From: Betaproteobacteria bacterium Ga0077527
GTDB lineage: Bacteria; Pseudomonadota; Gammaproteobacteria; Burkholderiales; SG8-41
Assembly: GCA_001464815.1 (NCBI GenBank)
Contig: LNDW01000022.1
Coordinates: 1-64,000 of the forward strand
Direction of reading: 5' to 3'
Length of the DNA: 64,000 nucleotides
A model generated the notes under the pieces. The model was not told the DNA's origin. It saw only the letters and a program-made list of their open reading frames with translations, and made no database searches. The translations under genes and the position numbers were made by a program. Below, piece after piece: positions 59,464 to 64,000 of this stretch. The number at the start of each line of letters is the position of its first letter. Position 1 is the first letter of the stretch.

Positions 59464-59565
59464 AGCCACAGAGGGCACAGAGTTCACAGAGAAAACCCTA
59501 AAAAGTAGTGGCCCTATATTTTTTGCAGTTTGCAGTTCTCTGTGCTCTCTGTGAACTCTGTGGCT
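59464..59565. repeat. Palindromic repeat built of CTCTGTG units
   Basis: Arms at 59464-59493 and 59536-59565 (30 nt each) are complementary at 26 positions and flank a 42-nt loop. Each arm is made of about three 9-nt units of the form NNCTCTGTG. It lies in the korC-type/korA spacer on the transcribed strand. It looks like a dispersed palindromic element and may also shape operon mRNA. Confidence 0.75.
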
Positions 59566-59582
59566 GCTTTTGATCTTGTTTT

Positions 59583-61442
59583 TCAGGCCGCCTTGCGCTG
59601 CGGTTTGCGGCAGCCGGGGCCGGCGTGGGTCATCTGCACCAGGTATTTCTGCATGTCCCAGGCGCCTGTCGGGCAGCGCTCGGCGCAAAGGCCGCAGTGC
59701 AGGCAGACGTCCTCGTCCTTGGCCATGATGCGGCCGGTCATGCGCAGCGGATCGGAGACATAGAGTCCCTGGTCGGGATGCAGCGCAGGGGCGGTCAGGC
59801 GTTCGCGGACTTCAGCCTCCTCGCCATCCGGCGTGAAGGTGATGCAGTCCATCGGGCAGATGTCGACGCAGGCGTCGCATTCGATGCACAGCTTGGGCGC
59901 GAATACCGTCTGCACGTCGCAGTTGAGGCAGCGTTGTGCTTCGGCAAAGCCGGATTTGGCGTCGAAACCGAGTTCCACCTCGACCTTGATGCTTTTCAGC
60001 GTCAGCTTCTGGTCCTGCCAGGGCACCTTGTGGCGCAGCGCCGCCGAAATGTCGTTGTCATAGCTCCATTCATGGATGCCCATCTTCTGCGACATCACCG
60101 CCACTGCGGGCAGCGGGCGATCCTTCAGGTCTTCCCCGGTGAGCATTTTGTCGATCGATACCGCGGCTTCATGGCCATGAGCCACCGCCCAGATGATGTT
60201 CTTTGGGCCAAAGGCGGAGTCGCCCCCGAAAAAAACCTTGGGGTTGCTTGACTGGAAGCTGACCTTGTCCACGACGGGCATGTTCCATTGATCGAAATCA
60301 ACGCCGGCATCACGCTCGATCCAAGGGAAGGCGTTTTCCTGGCCAATGGCCACCAGCACGTCATCACACTCGAAAAACTGATCCGGCTCGCCTGTGGATA
60401 CCAGCTTGCGGCGGCCCTTGGCATCGTATTCGGCTTTGACCTTCTCGAAGCTCATGCCAAGCAGTTTGCCGTTCTCGACCTTGCAGGCTTTCGGCACCAG
60501 GAAGTTCAGGATGGGGATGCCTTCTTCAATGGCGTCTTCCTTTTCCCATGGACTCGCCTTCATTTCCTCGTAGCCGGAGCGGACGATGACTTTGACGTCC
60601 TCGCCGCCCAGGCGTTTGGCCGATCGGCAGCAGTCCATCGCGGTGTTGCCGCCGCCGAGCACGATCACGCGTTTTCCGATTTTCTCGATATGCCCGAACG
60701 ACACGCTGGCCAGCCAGTCGATGCCGAGGTGAACATTGGCCGCGGCTTCCTTGCGGCCCGGTGCATCGAGGTCACGGCCGCGAGGTGCGCCGGTGCCGAC
60801 GAATACCGCGTCGTAACCTTCGGCGAGGATTTTTTTCAGGCTGTCGACGCGGGTGCCGGTCTTGACGGTGATGTTGCCGATGCCGGTGATGTAACCGACT
60901 TCCTCGTCAATCACTGATTCGGGCAGGCGGAAGCGTGGCACCTGTGAACGCATGAAGCCGCCGGCCTTGGGGTCGGCTTCGTAAATGGTGATGTCATAGC
61001 CCAGCGGTGCCAGATCGCGGGCGACGGTCAGCGAGGCCGGACCACCACCGATACAGGCGATGCGTTTGCCGTTTTTTTGCGCAGGCGCTTTCGGCATCCG
61101 TGCCGAGACGTCGTCCTTGTTGTCGGCGGCAACGCGCTTCAGTCGGCAGATCGCGACAGGTTCAGCCTTGGGGCCGTCTTCGTGCGCGCTTGGCTTGCGC
61201 ATCTCGACATTGCCTTCCTCGACGCGGCCGCGACGACAGGCCGGTTCGCAGGGGCGGTCGCAGGTGCGGCCGAGAATGCCGGGGAAGACATTCGATTTCC
61301 AGTTGACCATGTAGGCATCGCTGTAGCGGCCTGCGGCGATCAAGCGGATGTATTCAGGGACGGGGGTGTGGGCCGGGCAGGCCCACTGACAATCGACAAC
61401 TTTATGGAAGTAATCGGGGTGCGCGATATCAGTCGGCTTCAA
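59583..61442 (-). CDS. GltD-like FAD/[4Fe-4S] NAD(P)H:ferredoxin oxidoreductase partner of KorAB
   Basis: A 619-aa protein starting at TTG with a CAGGAG ribosome binding site. N-terminal cysteine clusters CQWACPAHTPV and GRTCDRPCEPACRRG (GltD type), the FAD loop IACIGGGPASLTVARDL, the NAD(P) loop VIVLGGGNTAMDCCRSA, and two C-terminal [4Fe-4S] motifs CIECDACVDICP and CLHCGLCAERCP. In denitrifying Azoarcus/Thauera a similar third subunit makes a 2-oxoglutarate:NADP+ oxidoreductase; that role is inferred here from synteny. The 185-nt region upstream holds a T-rich stretch and probably the operon promoter. Confidence 0.88.
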   Translation of the reverse strand: MKPTDIAHPDYFHKVVDCQWACPAHTPVPEYIRLIAAGRYSDAYMVNWKSNVFPGILGRTCDRPCEPACRRGRVEEGNVEMRKPSAHEDGPKAEPVAICRLKRVAADNKDDVSARMPKAPAQKNGKRIACIGGGPASLTVARDLAPLGYDITIYEADPKAGGFMRSQVPRFRLPESVIDEEVGYITGIGNITVKTGTRVDSLKKILAEGYDAVFVGTGAPRGRDLDAPGRKEAAANVHLGIDWLASVSFGHIEKIGKRVIVLGGGNTAMDCCRSAKRLGGEDVKVIVRSGYEEMKASPWEKEDAIEEGIPILNFLVPKACKVENGKLLGMSFEKVKAEYDAKGRRKLVSTGEPDQFFECDDVLVAIGQENAFPWIERDAGVDFDQWNMPVVDKVSFQSSNPKVFFGGDSAFGPKNIIWAVAHGHEAAVSIDKMLTGEDLKDRPLPAVAVMSQKMGIHEWSYDNDISAALRHKVPWQDQKLTLKSIKVEVELGFDAKSGFAEAQRCLNCDVQTVFAPKLCIECDACVDICPMDCITFTPDGEEAEVRERLTAPALHPDQGLYVSDPLRMTGRIMAKDEDVCLHCGLCAERCPTGAWDMQKYLVQMTHAGPGCRKPQRKAA

Positions 61443-61627
61443 AAAAGACTCCTGCCTGCGGTTGGCTACATGTTGTTTTTTTTATTGGGCTATTTTTGCT
61501 TCGGGAATTCCGCCGCAAAAGTGCCGGAAAGTCTACGCCTTTGCCCTAGGGAAGAAAAGCGCGATGCAAGCGGTTGCGGCCAGATAAAAAACCGCCCCAA
61601 TTCATGGCGAGGGCAGGGGTGGATCGC

Positions 61628-62587
61628 TCAGGGCGAGATGGGGCCGATCAGCTTGACCAGCTTGCCGTGTTTTTCGTAGTCGGATCGCAGGCGCGCCATC
61701 GCCTGTTCAGGGGTCATGTGCCAGGGCTCCAGCTCGGCCAGCTTGTTGTCCGGACGGTCGAGTACTTTCTTGATTTCAGCGTTGAGGCGGTCGATCACCG
61801 GTCTGGGGGTGGCTGCCGGAGCGAATACCGCGACCCAGCCACGGTATTCATAGCCGGGTACGCCGGATTCGGCGACCGTGGGGGCATCCGGAAACTGCCT
61901 GAGGCGGGAGTCCGAGGTTACTGCGAGCAGGCGCAGCCGCTGCGACTGCAGCTGTGTTGCCAGGGCTGCCGGCGTACCGGCGATCAACTGCGATTCACCG
62001 GACACCATGGCGGTGGTCGCCGGGCCGCCGCCCTTGTACGGCACATGCAGCATTCGGGTGCCGCTCATCGAGTTGAGCAGTGCTATGGCCATGTGTGAAA
62101 AACTGCCGTTGCCCGATGAGGCGTAAAGAATCTGGTCCGGGTGCCTGCGCGCGAGGGAGACCAGTTCCTTCACCGATTTCACCGGCAGCGAGGGGTGGGT
62201 TGCTAGCAGGCCGGTCTGTGCCACCAGGAAGCCGGCCAGCGTGAAGTCACGCAGGGTGTCATAGCCCAGCTTGGGATAGGTGTAGGCATTGCTGATGTGG
62301 CTGGTCGAATGGACCATCAGCGTGTAGCCGTCGGGTGCCGACTTCGCCAGCATTTCGCTGCCGATGCTGCCGGTGGCGCCCGGACGATTGTCGATGATGA
62401 ACTGCTGACCGGTCTGCTCGGAAATTTTTGCGAACACCAGACGGCCGGCGATGTCGGTGAGGCCTCCAGGTGGCCAGGGAATGATCACCCTGACTGTTTT
62501 GGCAGGGTAGTTCTGTGCGTTGGCCGGTGCGGTGGACAGTAGCGTGGCGGTAGCCAGCAGGGCTGCGGCAAACATGGCGTGCTTCAT
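61628..62587 (-). CDS. Bug/TctC-type periplasmic solute receptor (split UGSC locus)
   Basis: A 319-aa receptor starting MKHAMFAAALLATATLL at ATG 62587, with a signal peptide ending near ANAQ, then NYPAKTVRVIIPWPPGGLTD, the IDNRPGATGSIG loop and YASSGNGSFSHMA. Same family as the receptor at 40055 and, like it, next to UGSC-type genes (97 nt upstream). Ligand unknown. Confidence 0.9.
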   Translation of the reverse strand: MKHAMFAAALLATATLLSTAPANAQNYPAKTVRVIIPWPPGGLTDIAGRLVFAKISEQTGQQFIIDNRPGATGSIGSEMLAKSAPDGYTLMVHSTSHISNAYTYPKLGYDTLRDFTLAGFLVAQTGLLATHPSLPVKSVKELVSLARRHPDQILYASSGNGSFSHMAIALLNSMSGTRMLHVPYKGGGPATTAMVSGESQLIAGTPAALATQLQSQRLRLLAVTSDSRLRQFPDAPTVAESGVPGYEYRGWVAVFAPAATPRPVIDRLNAEIKKVLDRPDNKLAELEPWHMTPEQAMARLRSDYEKHGKLVKLIGPISP

Positions 62588-62684
62588 CGTTGTTGTTCTC
62601 CCTGAGGGTCGATGCGTGTGACTGCGCGAATGCGGCACGCAGCTTAACGCATCACCAGTATGCGGCGCACCTGCGGGGCCCGCA

Positions 62685-63800
62685 TCAACCCCGCTTCAAT
62701 TCCTGGACCGATTTCACCAGCACTCCGTCTGCCCGCTTCAGCGCTCTGGTCGCGGCACGGGTGATGCCGAAGGTCGGCACGTACTGCGAGTGTTTGCCCG
62801 CGCCGCCAGTGACGATGACGATCAGGTCATCAGGTTTCTGCCACATGTGCACCGGCGTATCGAGCGGCGCATTGGCGTACTGGTCGGCGTTCCTGCGGCG
62901 AAAACGCCGCGCGATGGTCTCTTCGGAGAAGCGCGACAGCGGGATCACCGCATCGTCATAAAGCCACTGCTTGACCTGAGCCTTGGTCATGCCTTTGCTG
63001 GCCACCGTGGCCGCGTGTTCCGGGCCGAAGGCCAGCACCGGCTGGCCGGCGTAATAGGCATTGTTCGATCCGGTGGTAGCCATGGTGCCCGACACCATGC
63101 GCAGGATGCCCTCGGGCGTCAGGCTTTCATGATCGTTGATGTTGTGCGGACTCTCGGCGGCGACGACCGTCACGGTGGTCGCGTCCAGCGGGTAGCCCAG
63201 CTCCACGTGCAGCGGCTCCCAGGGCGATGCCGCCTCGTTTTCGGCCACGCAGAAGGTGAATTTGGCCGGCGTGCCGGCGGTGGCCATGTCGCCGGTGCCC
63301 GGAATCGCGCCGCCGATGTTGACCAGCGCCAGCCGCACCGCGCGGCCGATCACGGCGTTGGCGCGATGATAGTTGCCCATCACGTTGTGGCCCGAGTGGA
63401 TGCCCACTTCGCGCGCCACCGGGCCATTGAAAATCAGCATCGGCGTGCAGGGATGGGTGGTCGCCTGCGTACCGTAGAGGTTGTACTGGTCCTCGGCCAG
63501 CGCTTCCAGCGCCAGCAGCACCAGCGGGAAATGTTCCGGCTTGCAGCCGGCCATCACCGCGTTGGCGGCCACGCGCACCGGCGTTGCCGCGCCGAAACGC
63601 GGCGGGATCTTGATCACCGGGGCGTCGAGGTCGCGGTCGCAGTAGGCAAGCATGCGTTCGACACGTTCCGGCGTCGGCGGGATCACCGGCAGGCCGTCGC
63701 TCCAGCCCTTTGCGCAGAGGAACTCGAACACCGCCTCCGGATCGTCGTCGCACTCAACCAGTGCGCCGGGTTTCTGCAGCAGGGTGGTGAGGGCGGTCAT
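62685..63800 (-). CDS. Stand-alone UGSC-family C-terminal domain protein
   Basis: A 371-aa protein homologous to the C-terminal part of the fused selenoprotein at 41088: WSDGLPVIPPTPERVERML against WGDGLPVRPATPERVDWIL, FNGPVAREVGI against VNGPIAKQIRL, and VNIGGAIPGTGDM against QNLGGALPGVGSM. It contains no Sec codon. Its start overlaps the stop of the upstream UGSC-like gene by 4 nt, so the two domains are made as separate but coupled chains here. Function unknown. Confidence 0.8.
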   Translation of the reverse strand: MTALTTLLQKPGALVECDDDPEAVFEFLCAKGWSDGLPVIPPTPERVERMLAYCDRDLDAPVIKIPPRFGAATPVRVAANAVMAGCKPEHFPLVLLALEALAEDQYNLYGTQATTHPCTPMLIFNGPVAREVGIHSGHNVMGNYHRANAVIGRAVRLALVNIGGAIPGTGDMATAGTPAKFTFCVAENEAASPWEPLHVELGYPLDATTVTVVAAESPHNINDHESLTPEGILRMVSGTMATTGSNNAYYAGQPVLAFGPEHAATVASKGMTKAQVKQWLYDDAVIPLSRFSEETIARRFRRRNADQYANAPLDTPVHMWQKPDDLIVIVTGGAGKHSQYVPTFGITRAATRALKRADGVLVKSVQELKRG

Positions 63801-64000
63801 GACGGCTGCTTCCGGGAGGATTGGATGAAGCGGAGGAGCTGGGGCATCGCCACCGCGGCGCGCTCACGCACCTGGTCCAGGTTGAGCCCGCCCAGCGGGT
63901 GCTTGATTTCGAGCAAAGGCAGGTCTGGCACGCCGAAGACCTTGGCCTGGGCCTTGCCCAGCTTCATGAATGAATCCGAGCACACCACGGCGGCGAGCAG
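63797..64000 (-). CDS. UGSC-family N-terminal domain protein, 5' part beyond window
   Basis: The last 67 codons of a gene entering from the right edge (reads LLAAVVCSDSFMKLGKAQAK, then GVPDLPLLEIKHPLGGLNLDQV). KxGxAQAxxxGVPDLxLxxxxHPLGG is the part that follows the UGSC motif in this family, so the motif itself, with Sec or Cys, should lie just outside the window. It overlaps the next gene by 4 nt. Confidence 0.65.
   Translation of the reverse strand: MLAAVVCSDSFMKLGKAQAKVFGVPDLPLLEIKHPLGGLNLDQVRERAAVAMPQLLRFIQSSRKQPS

Noticed and set aside
61560-61627. Terminator after the second Bug receptor
   Set aside because: A short CGCC/GGCG pairing before TTTTTT exists around 61588-61610, but the stem is only four bp, so I do not list it as a feature.

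Overview
The window reads as a high-GC betaproteobacterial chromosome (Burkholderiales or a close relative). Supporting signs are gatCAB divergent from mreBCD-mrdA, the block glutathione synthesis - incomplete regulatory PTS - amtB/glnK, metXW, a Bcr-type exporter, and several Bug/TctC solute receptors. Most of it is dense core genome with short spacers. No tRNA, rRNA, CRISPR array, transposase or integrase was seen.

Layout. 1-3801 (minus): cell-shape operon mreB-mreC-mreD-mrdA, cut by the window edge inside mrdA. 3984-7263 (plus): gatCAB; gatB carries an internal low-GC tract. 7302-8625 (minus): DUF4124-like protein and pyrE. 8673-10714 (plus): exonuclease III and an AmpG-like transporter. 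10699-12473 (minus): metX-metW behind a sigma-70 promoter, a SAM-II riboswitch and an intrinsic terminator. 12631-17474 (minus): ptsI, ptsH, EIIA-Man, gshB, gshA. 17588-20304 (minus): outer-membrane-type protein, glnK, amtB, behind a region with a sigma-54-like promoter, an IHF consensus and two NtrC-like half sites. 20863-28588 (plus): ubiK, comM, bcr-type exporter, and a large six-PAS hybrid histidine kinase. 28610-28996 (minus): rhodanese. 29117-36357 (plus): metH, CPBP protease, PhyH-type dioxygenase, methyltransferase, and an ATP-grasp protein cut by an in-frame TGA. 36423-36974 (minus): degenerate CobW-like protein. 37048-40021 (plus): DUF486 protein, mpl, amidase.

40055-42821 (minus) holds a Bug receptor and a UGSC-family selenoprotein. 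In the latter two open frames are joined by an in-frame UGA (Sec98) followed by a SECIS-like hairpin; a LysR gene lies divergent. 43870-49038 (plus): yqiA, RNase II, tonB-like, aroE, mtgA. 49045-50508 (minus): NADP isocitrate dehydrogenase, divergent from a LysR gene. 51748-56486 (plus): a two-subunit molybdenum hydroxylase followed directly by soxXYZA. 56531-61442 (minus): 2-oxoacid:ferredoxin oxidoreductase korAB plus a GltD-like FAD/[4Fe-4S] partner. 61628-64000 (minus): a second Bug receptor with a split version of the UGSC protein.

Main points for follow-up: the selenoprotein and its split paralogue, each beside a Bug receptor; the Sox/molybdenum-hydroxylase cluster with an unusual SoxY C-terminus; the SAM-II element; the nitrogen control region; the gatB mosaic; and the interrupted ATP-grasp gene.
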